Shown here one piece after another: positions 35,111 to 45,977 of a DNA stretch of 64,000 nucleotides. The notes under the pieces are model-generated. The model saw only the letters and a program-made list of their open reading frames with translations. It had not been told where the DNA came from and made no database searches. The DNA comes from Dysidea avara (lineage: Eukaryota; Porifera; Demospongiae; Dictyoceratida; Dysideidae): the NCBI RefSeq assembly GCF_963678975.1, contig NC_089276.1, positions 32,318,368 to 32,382,367 of the forward strand. The letters run 5' to 3'. Position 1 is the first letter of the stretch. Every line of letters begins with the position of its first letter. The position numbers were made by a program, and so were the translations under genes.

Positions 35111-35728
35111 TCCTATAATAGTACTGCAAGTTACCTAGTATCCAGTAACGTAAAGAAAAAAAACTAATGTGCTTTGACTACTTAACCTGCTGTAAAGCTA
35201 TGTAAATTCTTGGTCTTCAAAGACTTTCTAGGTTTACCAAGAAATATAGTGAAGTGTACTAGTGCTTTGCTTTATTAACTATTTAAATCTGCAAATAGCT
35301 ATCAATTAAGTTTTGGTTCATTGTAGCAGGAAAATCATGCAGTCATACAGCAGCTACATTGGTTACCATGTTACTTTAGTTACCGGCAACTTCCCTAAAA
35401 AAGGACCTATATAATTCCACATGTCATGCCATATCTACTAGATCACCCCCTTGAAATTCTATTACTTCATCCTGTTAGTCAAGACTAAATTCCAGACAAC
35501 TGAAAGTTCCTGTCGACCCTGTTTGTTCAAACAACTACGCGGACCACAGGTCATATGTTTGAGCGCTACTGTCACTACGATCAAAGGTAAGCTATGCACA
35601 CTACTACGGGCATATGAGCTTCCAATTTTGGCACAGTATGTACAGTACATTAATAAGCTGTACAGGAACTTAAAAGCTAGCTCACAAGTTACACTGTAAC
35701 TAGCTGTGCTACAACAAAATACTAACAA
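35111..35728. other. Unannotated sequence
   Basis: No gene seen. Scattered ggttacca motifs near 35350 may be remnants of the minisatellite. Confidence 0.35.
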
Positions 35729-35992
35729 ACTAGTATTTTTTTAAATTATTAATTTAAAAATAAAGTAGGAACCTATGCAATAAAAAGTTGTGAAACAAGA
35801 AATGAATGATGGTATTACAGCATAGCTCAGTGGGAAAGTCCCTACTTTGGCATTGAGCAAAATGTGCCAAAGTAGGGACTTTCCCACTGAGCTATGCTGT
35901 AATAGTTACCATCATGCATCTCTCGTTTCACTACTTTCTATTGCATAGATCCCTACTTCATTTTTGCATTAACAATTTAAAAAAATACTAGT
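35729..35992. mobile_element. Long-hairpin MITE
   Basis: A 264 bp inverted repeat from actagtattttttt to aaaaaaatactagt. The innermost arms (gcatagctcagtgggaaagt...) are perfect complements over more than 40 bp. The arm contains TAGCTCAGTGG, which matches a tRNA A-box, but no B-box follows. Confidence 0.82.
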
Positions 35993-36370
35993 ATTAATTT
36001 TAACGCAATAAAAGGAATGAAAATGTGATATATTATATGAAGACTGACTTAGATTATAATCGCATCTGATGTCCTTTAATCATTAAATTTTATTCTATGC
36101 ATGTATATAGATACTGTAATGTAGTGAATGATTACCATATTAGTATATGACATTCATCAGTCATGTACACATTACAGGAATGTGTAGGCTGATTGGTATA
36201 TGATATTATATTCATAGATGTGGGGTAGCCTCATTAAAATAACACAAGTAGTATGTTACCTAATAAGGATCAGTAAGGTTGCAGTTGATAATAATGGATT
36301 GGGATCCATATTTAGTAAATTCACATTACACAGCAATGATGATCACACCATAATAGGAATTGCAAAGTAT
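35993..36370. other. Upstream region of the fibrinogen-related gene
   Basis: AT-rich; no repeat element or other gene recognised. Confidence 0.4.
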
Positions 36371-36377
36371 TATAAAA
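36371..36377 (+). promoter_or_regulatory. Candidate TATA box
   Basis: TATAAAA lies 56-62 bases before the ATG of the fibrinogen-related gene. The spacing suits a short 5' leader. Inferred only. Confidence 0.4.
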
Positions 36378-36432
36378 AACATTGTTGTAATGTTGTATCA
36401 ACTGCTTACAGTTAACAGTTGATAAAGTTACA

Positions 36433-37209
36433 ATGATCATTACTACTGTTGTAACACTACTGCTGTTAGGAGTAGTGGTAGCGGATAATACTTGCAACTA
36501 TGGTCATGTGGTTCAAGGTGATTGTCCCATTGATAATTGCTGTAATCTGGGATATGGAAGATCTACCTTCAATTTTATACTCAACCAACCTGACATTTAC
36601 AAAATCAAGAACTTTTGTGGAAATCGTCTATCAGTTTATAAAGGATACTGTGATACTGTCACCAATGGAGGAGGATGGTTAGTCATACAAAGGAGAAAAG
36701 ATGGAAGCGTTGACTTTAACAGAGACTGGATAGATTATGAAGATGGATTTGGTAGACTAATTGGAGAATTTTGGTATGGCCTGCATTCCATCCATTGCCT
36801 TACTAATCAAGGACAATGGGAGCTACGTATTGACTACACATTTACTAATGGAACAAAAGGTTATCTATCATACAGTAACTTTAGAGTAGGACCAGCCAAG
36901 GAACAGTATCCATTAACCATAACAGGATATGATGGAGTTACAACTGATCCAACAATGCCATCTGGGGGACAACGGTCTATAAATAACATGAAATTTACAA
37001 CCCGTGATAGAGACAACGATAAAGGACGAGGTACTTTTAACTGTGCAATAAACTGGGTTGGAAGATCTGGTGGATGGTGGTACAACCATTGTGCCTATAT
37101 ACTTCCCAACCATCAGTACAACCACAGCAATACAATACTCCTCAATGGCCAGTGGCATCCTCTACCATTCATAGAAATCAAAATCAGACCAAAGAATTGC
37201 ATCATTTAA
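36433..37209 (+). CDS. Secreted fibrinogen-related (FReD) protein, intronless
   Basis: 258 residues in one exon. Residues 1-17 (MIITTVVTLLLLGVVVA) form a signal peptide, so the product is likely secreted. A short Cys-rich stretch (CNYGHVVQGDCPIDNCC) leads into a full fibrinogen C-terminal domain: GGGWLVIQRRKDGSVDFNR (residues ~76-94), GEFWYGL, GQWELRIDY, GYDG, the calcium-loop-like DRDND (~193-197), NCA and SGGWWYNHC. FReD proteins act as lectin-like recognition or adhesion molecules (ficolin, tachylectin and invertebrate FREP families). There is no collagen or immunoglobulin region, so it is a minimal FReD. Chosen start: the first ATG, directly before the hydrophobic run. Genes of this type often have introns, so a retrocopy is possible, although the frame is fully open. 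No close gene neighbour. Confidence 0.92.
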   Translation: MIITTVVTLLLLGVVVADNTCNYGHVVQGDCPIDNCCNLGYGRSTFNFILNQPDIYKIKNFCGNRLSVYKGYCDTVTNGGGWLVIQRRKDGSVDFNRDWIDYEDGFGRLIGEFWYGLHSIHCLTNQGQWELRIDYTFTNGTKGYLSYSNFRVGPAKEQYPLTITGYDGVTTDPTMPSGGQRSINNMKFTTRDRDNDKGRGTFNCAINWVGRSGGWWYNHCAYILPNHQYNHSNTILLNGQWHPLPFIEIKIRPKNCII

Positions 37210-39471
37210 CTTCACCAGTGATGATGTGTGTTATTTGACTGGGTCTTGTAGCTATTAGTACTGTAATCACATCATGTACATTATAACCTGGTAGTATATT
37301 TCAGTACAGTTGTACCATATTATTTTAATTTAGCATTATTAGTTTCATTGTCATTCAGCTGAATAAGCTTGTGGGAAAGGGAAACATTTATAATTCATTA
37401 TTTATAACTAAGCCTGCAAAAAATAGGGCATGAGGGTACATGATTTTTGCCTACCTTTTCAAATCTTCATCACTAATAGCTTTTTGTACCACTATGCTAT
37501 ATAATTTATGGCAATGCAATTTCAGCTCTTAGGAAGCATTTAGTTGGCATTATGATGCAATTTACAGAATGCAAATATTCTGTTCCAGTATTGAGGTATA
37601 AACTGTTATGTGACGAGGTGTACTTTGTGCCCACATGCCCTATTTTCATAGGCCCAGTCACATATTTCATCATTACAGTAATTTCTGAAATTCTCTTCAT
37701 TTATTCTTTTGGCAATTTTCATTATGCCACAGTCAGCCTTTGGACCCTTTTGTTAAATGCTCATAATGATCTACCATATTAAAGTTGTGAAAGTATGTGT
37801 GCTCTGATGGAATGGAAATGTATGATAGCAATGTCTATAATAATTATGTGACCCAATTTTGGAAAACCATCCTTTTTGGTACATTGGTCAATATTATTTT
37901 CTCTTTTGTAGCTAAAAAAGGCTTGCCAAGAAACTACAAGTATCTGTAACCCCATGTAAAACAGATAAGCTGTAGAAAAACACTCCATGAAATTAATGGG
38001 TAACTGAAGGAGCTGATATCTACAGCGACCAAGAATCAATAATGTTACTACAACTGACTATGATTACCAAAGAATACCTTGGCTGTAGAACAGGAAAATA
38101 AAAGTAACTGGCAACCAAAACAGCTGATATCTGAAGCGGCCAAGAATAAAAGTCAAGTTGATACAACTTACTACAATTATTAACTTGCAACATTGAATCT
38201 TAATTATTCAACTGTGTTCTATACATTCACCCTTACAGACCCAATGTTCAAGCCATGGGGGGTGTATGATGAATTCTGCCTTGTAGAGGTGTTGCAACTA
38301 AACACAAATCTGCTGATAGGTGGTGAGCATATAACATACATTCCTATAGTAGCTGTTATTTTTTTATTAGGACAAGGGCCAGTGGAAATTACTGGTCATG
38401 CCAAGCGATAATGGCTACAGTCAGAGTTACCAAAGATGTGTGCAAAGCACTTATTTGCAAAGCATGCTTTTCTAGGTGATCTTGGGGAATGCCACCATCT
38501 TGAAATAGTAACTCTGAGATTGTATCTGGTATCTGGGAGTGTTTTCAGACAGAGATGTAAATATTGAGCTATATTGTTCAATGACTGTTCTATTAGAGTA
38601 TTTTATTGCCTGCTTGTTCTATTAGAGTATTTATTGCTCGACTGTTCTATTTGAGTATATCAATTATTCTGTACTTATCAATGAATAAAACCTGCTATGG
38701 CCACTGCCATAGTGTCCTGAAGATGACCTATCAACTTGGTTTGCCACTCGTAGAGCTAGATGCTTTGCTAAGGGTTATGAAAGAGATCACAAACATCATA
38801 CTATTATTTTATGTTACTACATACAAACACATGCTTACATCATATACAAGCACAAGACGCACACAAAATGTGCAAACACTATACACACATGTTCACAAAC
38901 ATACCTCACACATTGGTTGTACTCAAGTTAATATCACATCTCCCGTAAAATGCTCTTGTAGGTGAGATGGTAGTGCCCTTACTTGGTGCTAAAAAGTTCT
39001 TGTAGAAAAGAAAATTGTGTTGTAGATTCTGTTTAGTGCCGATTAATTACACATGTCACTCCATAATTAAGCCATGAGGATATCCAAGCAAGTGTCTTTT
39101 GTGTTGTGACCAATCATCCAGGTTAGATGCATGTGTGTTTAATTTAAGGTTAAGTTCAGTGCCTGCTTGTTCTTTTACAGGTCTCACTTAACCTTGTGTC
39201 GTCATGCAGACATCTGAATATTGTGCGAGCTGTGTGGAACAACCCCAACTCATAATTATACACAATCATTGGCAAACCACGAACCACATGCATATGTACA
39301 ATCAGGCAATCTGTTACAAAAGTTGAAAGCCACAACACAAGCTCATACAGGCAAACCAGAAACCACATTCCAGCAATTTGTTACAAACTTTGTTGCACCA
39401 TGGTATGTGCATAATGATCGATTAATGAAAGCCACAAGACAAGTTTCCATAGTGCATTAATGGAAATAAAT
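37210..39471. other. Long intergenic stretch with minor repeats
   Basis: No gene recognised. About 37999-38150 contains an imperfect direct duplication (agctgatatctacagcgacc / agctgatatctgaagcggcc). 38585-38660 has three copies of tgttctattagagtat, a motif that also closes the satellite arrays (for example 44229-44252), so it may be a relic of that element. Confidence 0.45.
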
Positions 39472-39612
39472 AAGTTCCACCTGACTGACAATTATCATGT
39501 GACCTATTTAGGGGATATCCCTTTTAAAGTCCCTGCTCAGTAATTCTTCAAGTGAAAAGAGGACACACTTGATACGTGATTTATATCATAGTTGATTATC
39601 TATGTTTATATT

Positions 39613-39942
39613 ATCTAATCCAAAACAGCCAAGCTGTAAAAAAAACAGTGCGGCCCTCAAAAAGGCTATGGTGAAAAAAGATGTGAAATCCAAGGTGGCG
39701 GCCAAGAAATTGCTGTGATGGTAGGGTAATGGTAAAAATTTTAATAACGACAATTCAGGTGAATTTTTGTGCCGCTTGGTCTTGGCAAAAAATTCACCTA
39801 AATTGCCGTTATTAAAATTTTTACCATTAACCTACCATCACAGCCATTTCTTGGCCGCCACCTTGGATTTCACATCTTTTTTCACCATAGCCTTTTTGAG
39901 GGCCGCACTGTTTTTTTACAGCTTGGCTGTTTTGGATTAGAT
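39613..39942. repeat. ~330 bp terminal palindrome, copy C
   Basis: atctaatccaaaacagccaa to its complement ggctgttttggattagat. It differs from A and E by ccaaaacag in place of caaaaacag, as does D. Confidence 0.92.
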
Positions 39943-40124
39943 TTCATTTCTTTTTGTATTTATATACCACAAAGCCGGCCTTTGGCCGGCTTTGGGGCTT
40001 TTTTAACCTGTCTTTTTTTTCTTTACCACAGGAAGAAGACAAGATGAAGCAGATGGACTTTAAATATTTCTGATTTTATCAGTAAATGTACAAATTATAT
40101 ATATAATACATAATTATATTAATT

Positions 40125-43100
40125 ACAGAACTCTCCATGGTGGTTTCTTTGTAACTGAACATTCTACAAGGTGACTTCTTCTTGCTGCTCTCTCTACAGG
40201 GTGAATTGTTTGTAGCTGAACAATCTACAAGGTAATTTCTTTTAGCTGATCTCTCTACAGGGTGATTTGTTTGTAGCTGAACTATCTACAAGGTAACTTC
40301 TTCTAGCTCATCTCTCTACAGGGTGATTTGTTTGTAGCTGAACTCTGTGCAGGTGATTTGTTTGCAGCTGAGCTCTTTACAGAATGGTTTCTTTGTAGCT
40401 GAACTCTCTTCAAGGTAACTTCTTCTAACTGATCTTTCTACAGGGGAATTTGTTTGTGGCTGAAATTTCTACAGGGTGATTTCTTTGAAGCTGAACGCTC
40501 TACATGGTGGTTTCTTTGTAACTGAACTCTCTACAAGGTAATTTCTTCTAGCTGATCTCTCTACAGGGTGATTTGCTTGTAGCTGAACTCTCTACAAGGA
40601 AACTTCTTCTAGCTGATCTCTCTACAGGGAGATTTGTTTGTAACTGAACTCTCTACAGGTGATTTCTTTGCAGCTGAACTCTCTACATGATGGTTTCTTT
40701 GTACCTGAACTCTCCACAAGGTAACTTCTTTTAGCTGATCTCTCTACAGGGAGATTTGTTTGTAGCTTAACTCTCTACAAGTGATTTGTTTGCAGCTGAT
40801 GAACTCTCTACATGATGGTTCTTTGTAGCTGAACTCTCTACAAGGTAACTTTTTCGAGCTGATCTCTCTACAGGGAGATTTATTTGTAGCTGAACTCTCT
40901 ACAGGTGGTTTGTTTGCAGCTGAACTGTCTATATGATGGCTTCTTTGTAACTGAACTCTCTACAAGGTGACTTCTTCTAGCTGATCTTTCTAGAGTGTGA
41001 TTTGTTTGTAGCTGAATTCTCTACAAGGAAACTTCTTCTAGTTGATCTCTCTACAGGGAGACTTGTTTGTAGCTGAACTCTCTACAGGTGATTTGTTTGT
41101 AGCTGAACTCTCTACATGATGGTTTCTTTGTAGCTGAACTCTCTACAAGGTAATTTCTTTTAGCTGATGTCTCTACAAGGTCACTAGTTTGTAGCTGAAC
41201 TCTCTACATGATGATTTCTTTGTAACTGAAATCTCTACAAGGTGACTCCTTCTAGCTGATCTTTCTAAAGGGTGATTTGTTTGTAGCTGAATTCTCTACA
41301 AGGAAACTTCTTCTAGCTGATCTCTCTACAGGGAGATTTGTTTGTAGCTGAACTCTCTACAGGTGATTTGTTTGCAGCTGAACTCTCTACAGGTGATTTG
41401 TTTGCAGCTGAACTCTCTACATGATGGTTTCTTTGTAGCTGAACTCTCTACAAGGTAATTTCTTTTAGCTGATGTCTCTACTAGGTCACTAGTTTGTAGC
41501 TGAACTATCTACATGATGATTTCTTTGTAACTGAAATCTCTACAAGGTGACTCCTTCTAGCTGATCCTTCTAAAGGGTGATTTGTTTGTAGCTGAATTCT
41601 CTACAAGGAAACGTCTTCTAGCTGATCTCTCTACAGGGAGATTTGTTTGTAGCTGAACTCTCTACAGGTGATTTGTTTGCAGCTGAACTCTCTACATGAT
41701 GGTTTCTTTGTAGCTGAACTCTCTACAAGGTAATTTCTTTTAGCTGCTGTCTCTACAAGGTCACTAGTTTGTAGCTGAACTCTCTACATGATGATTTCTT
41801 TGTAACTGAACTCTCTACAAGGTGACTCCTTCTAGCTGATCTTTCTAAAGGGTGATTTGTTTGTAGCTGAATTCTATACAAGGAAACTTCTTCTAGCTGA
41901 TCTCTCTACAGGGAGATTTGTTTGCAGCTGAAATCTCTACATGATGGTTTCTTTGTAGCTGAACTCTCTACAAGGTAATTTCTTTTAGCTGATGTCTCTA
42001 CAAGGTCACTAGTTTGTAGTTGAACTCTCTACATGATGATTTCTTTGTAACTGAACTCTCTACAAGGTGACTCCTTCTAGCTGATCTTTCTAGAGGGTGA
42101 TTTGTTTGTAGCTGAACGCTCTACAAGGAAACTTCTTCTAGCTGATCTCTCTACAGGGACATTTGTTTGTAGCTGAACTCTCTTCAGGTGATTTGTTTGC
42201 AGCTGAACTCTCTACATGATGGTTTCTTTGTAGCTGAACTCTCTACAAGGTAACTTCTTCTAGCTGATCTCTCTTCAGGGAGATTTGTTTGTAGCTGAAC
42301 TCTCTACAGGTGATTTGTTTGCAGCTGAACTCTCTACATGATGGTTTCTTTGTAACCGAACTCTCCACAAAATAACTTCTTCTAGCTGATCTTTCTACAG
42401 GGTGATTTGTTTGTAGCTGAACTCTCTACAAGGAAGCTTCTTCTAGCTGATCTCTCTACAGGGAGATTTGTTTGTAGCTGAACTCTCTACAGGTGTTTTG
42501 TTTGCAGCTGAACTTTCTACATGATGGTTTCTTTATAGCAGAACTCTCTACAAGGTAACTTCTTCTAGCTGATCTCTCTACAGGGAGATTTGTTTGTAAA
42601 TAAACTCTCTACAGGTGATTTGTTTACAGCTGAACTCTCTACATGATGGTTTCTTTGAAGCTGAACTCTCCACAAGGTAACTTCTTCTAGCTAATCTCTC
42701 TACAGGGAGATTTGTTTGTAGCTGAACTCTCTACAGGTGTTTTGTTTGCAGCTGAACTCTCTACATGATGGTTTCTTTGTAACCGAACTCTCCACAAAAT
42801 AACTTCTTCTAGCTGATCTTTCTACAGGGTGATTTGTTTGTAGCTGAACTCTCTACAAGGAAGCTTCTTCTAGCTGATCTCTCTACAGGGAGACTTGTTT
42901 GTAGCTGATCTCTCTACAGGGAGATTTGTTTGTAAATAAACTCTCTACAGGTGATTTGTTTACAGCTGAACTCTCTACATGATGGTTTCTTTGAAGCTGA
43001 ACTCTCCACAAGGTAACTTCTTCTAGCTAATCTCTCTACAGGGAGATTTGTTTGTAGCTGAACTCTCTACAGGTGTTTTGTTTGCAGCTGAACTCTCTAC

Positions 43101-44225
43101 ATGATGGTTTCTTTGTACCCGAACTCTCCACAAAATAACTTCTTTTAGCTGATCTTTCTACAGGGTGATTTGTTTGTAGCTGAACTCTCTACAAGGAAGC
43201 TTCTTCTAGCTGATCTCTCTACAGGGAGACTTGTTTGTAGCTGAACTCTCTACAGGTGATTTGTTTGCAGCTAAACTCTCTACATGATGGTTTCTTTGTA
43301 GCAGAACTCTCTACAAGGTAACTGATGTCTCTACAAGGTCACTAGTTTGTAGCTGAACTCTCTATATGGTGGTTTCTTTGTAACTGAACTCTCTACAAGG
43401 TGACTTCTTCTAGCTGATCTTTCTAGAGGGTGATTTGTTTGTAGCTGAATTCTCTACAAGGAAACTTCTTCTAGCTGATCTCTCTACAGGGAGATATGTT
43501 TGTAACTGAATACTCTACAGGTGATTTGTTTGCAGCTGATCTCTCTACATGATGGTTTCTTTGTAGCAGAACTCTCTACAAGGTAACTGATGTCTCTACA
43601 AGGTCACTAGTTTGTAGCTGAACTATCTACATGATGAATTCTTTGTAACTGAAATCTCTACAAGGTGACTCCTTCTAGCTGATCTTTCTAAAGGGTGAGT
43701 TGTTTGTAGCTGAATTCTCTACAAGGAAACTTCTTCTAGCTGATCTCTCTACAGGGAGATTTGTTTGTAGCTGAACTCTCTACAGGTGATTTGTTTGCAG
43801 CTGAACTCTCTACATGATGGTTTCTTTGTAGCTGAACTCTCTACAAGGTAATTTCTTTTAGCTGATGTCTCTACAGGCTATTTGTTTGTAGCTAAACTCT
43901 CTACATGATGGTTTCTTTGTAGCTGAACTCTCTATATACAAGGTAACTTCTTCTATTGATCTCTCTACAGGGCGATTTGTTTGTAGTTGAACTCTCTACA
44001 TGGTAGTTTCTTTGTAGCTGAACTCTACAAGGTGATTTCTTCTAGCTGAACTATCCCTTTCCATAGTTGCATGAACTCCCTATAAGGTAAATTTTTTTAG
44101 CTGATCTCTCTACAGGGTGAATTGTTTGTAGCTGATCTCTCTACATGGTGACTTGTTTCTAGCTGATCTCTATACAGGTTACTTGTTTCTAGCTGATCTC
44201 TTGAATTCTTTTCAGGGTGACTGCT
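40125..44225 (-). repeat. 30-31 bp satellite array, copy C, with higher-order repeats
   Basis: About 130 monomers. A marker monomer (taatttcttttagctgatgt) recurs near 41151, 41456, 41729 and 41966, so blocks of 8-10 monomers (237-305 bp) are themselves tandem repeats. Confidence 0.95.
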
Positions 44226-45308
44226 CTATTAGGATGACTGCTCTATTAGAGTATCTCGATCTCGCACTTGCTGCACTAAGTTGGATTTCATGTTATAACC
44301 CCGTGGCTTTAAGTCTGATTCTTCTACACCATTGAAGAGCCTTTCTAAGATGATTACTCCTTCTATACAGCGATTTTCAAAGCAATCGCCCTAGCGATTT
44401 ATCTGGTAGGCGTGGCAAGTAGTCATTTTTTATTACCTAAACTCGATTGCATAATTGTTACACACTGTTGGATTTTTCATTGTATCTTCCTGGTATTTAG
44501 CTCGATTTCTTTCAAACCACAAAAGGTTTGAGGTTCAATAGTTAACCTATTCACCCACCGATTCTCAGCTTCTTCCCATACGTGGTTTACCCTGTAGGCG
44601 TGACAACATATTGATGTTATTTTTCGTGAATAATCGATCATAACTCTTTTCCGGTTTATTGTATCCTAGCCAAAGTTGGTACAGAGATGCGCCTTGATAC
44701 CCCGCTTCTGTGTGCCAAATTTCAAGGCAATCGGATATAGCGTTCGCGTTTTATAGCAGTTTTTGTAAGTGTGTGAAAAGAGGAAGAAAAATAAGAAGAA
44801 GGAAGAAGAAAAAGAACAAAGAAACTAAGCCAATTTTTGAAGTCACATATCTCGGGAACACTTGAAGCGATTTCGCTCAAATTTGGAATGTGGAGTGCTG
44901 AAGTTGGAGGGAGTGTCCACAGCAAAAATCGTCTTGTTTCATCAAGGCAGTACAGAGCTATGGAGGTGCGCAAAATTGTGTTTTCTTTCTTCCTGTCAAT
45001 ATACTCACGGGTGTTGCGCGCCAGCTTCTTGGGCCGCACGACACACTACCGTGTGTCTTGATTATTGATGGCAGTCCATGTCTTGAGAGGGAAGTATAAT
45101 ATTATTAAACACTAAAATACATTAAAGTACGAGTACAGCATTGTAGAGCCATAACCAAGAACAAGTTCCACTCGACTGACAATGATCACGTGGCCTATTT
45201 ATGGGAAATCTTGGAATGTCCCTGTAACATCTCAAGTGCACACACGTGATACGTGGTTTACATTAATTATTTATGGCAGTAGAATACTACTAAGTATTTG
45301 TTATATAT

Positions 45309-45472
45309 ATCTAATCCAAAACAGCCAAGCTGTAAAAAAAGTGTGCAGCCCTCAGAAAGGCTAGGGGGAAAAAAGATGTGAAATCCAAGGTGGCGGCCAA
45401 GAAATGGCTGTGATGGTAGGTTAATGGTAAAAATTTTAATAACGACAATTCAGGTGAATTTTTGTGCCGCTT
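45309..45472. repeat. Half palindrome, copy D (one arm missing)
   Basis: The arm runs from atctaatccaaaacagcc to tttttgtgccgct and then jumps straight into the tail (ttcatttctttttatattt) that follows the complete palindrome in copy C. The second arm has been lost. Confidence 0.85.
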
Positions 45473-45620
45473 TCATTTCTTTTTATATTTGTATACCCCA
45501 AAGCCGGCCTATGGCCAGCTTTGGGACTTTTTTAACCTATGTTTTTTTCTTTACTACAGGAAGAAGAAAAGATGAAGTAGATGTACTTTAAATATTTTAT
45601 CAGTAAATGTACAAATTATA

Positions 45621-45867
45621 TATATGTGACCGGATTTGCGAAAAGGGGTCTTCCACACTCATCCAATTTACAAACTTTGGCAGTTCATAATGTCAGATAG
45701 GAAAATAGTATTGTCTTGAAATTTGGACAGTGATGAGTAACAACATAGGTTAATACACGAACAAAATTTCAGGTTAGTATCTTCTTTGAGCACAAAGGTA
45801 TGGTCATTCAAGTTCATAGAATTGGATGTGTGTGGAAGACCCTTTTTCGTAAATCCGGTCACATATA
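45621..45867. mobile_element. MITE family G, copy 3
   Basis: Ends tatatgtgaccggatttgcg and its complement cgtaaatccggtcacatata. ~247 bp, best-preserved copy. Confidence 0.87.
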
Positions 45868-45871
45868 ATAC

Positions 45872-45977
45872 ATATGTGACCGGATTTGCAAAAAGGGGCC
45901 TTCCACACATCCAATTTGCCAACTTTGACAATTGATAACTTCAGATTGGAAAGAGCTATTGCCTTGAAATTTGGGCA
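45872..45977. mobile_element. MITE family G, copy 4 (truncated)
   Basis: catatgtgaccggatttgca and about 100 bp match the left part of copy 3, then the sequence switches to satellite. Confidence 0.82.

Larger units (their letters stand above)
39472..45061 (-). mobile_element. Satellite-bearing Helitron-like element, copy C (longest layout)
   Basis: Reverse orientation; 5' end at 45061 (cttga|T). Body 44226-45061, satellite 40125-44225, tail with GC hairpin near 39972-39995, palindrome 39613-39942. Copy D shares a further ~130 bp outside the palindrome (39472-39612, aagttccacctgactgacaa...), so the true 3' end may lie there. Confidence 0.8.

Noticed and set aside
35855-35945. tRNA gene suggested by TAGCTCAGTGG
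   Set aside because: The sequence is a MITE arm and its perfect inverted copy. No B-box or cloverleaf.
36861-37158. Minus-strand frames within the fibrinogen-related gene
   Set aside because: They overlap a well-supported coding sequence and have no domains.
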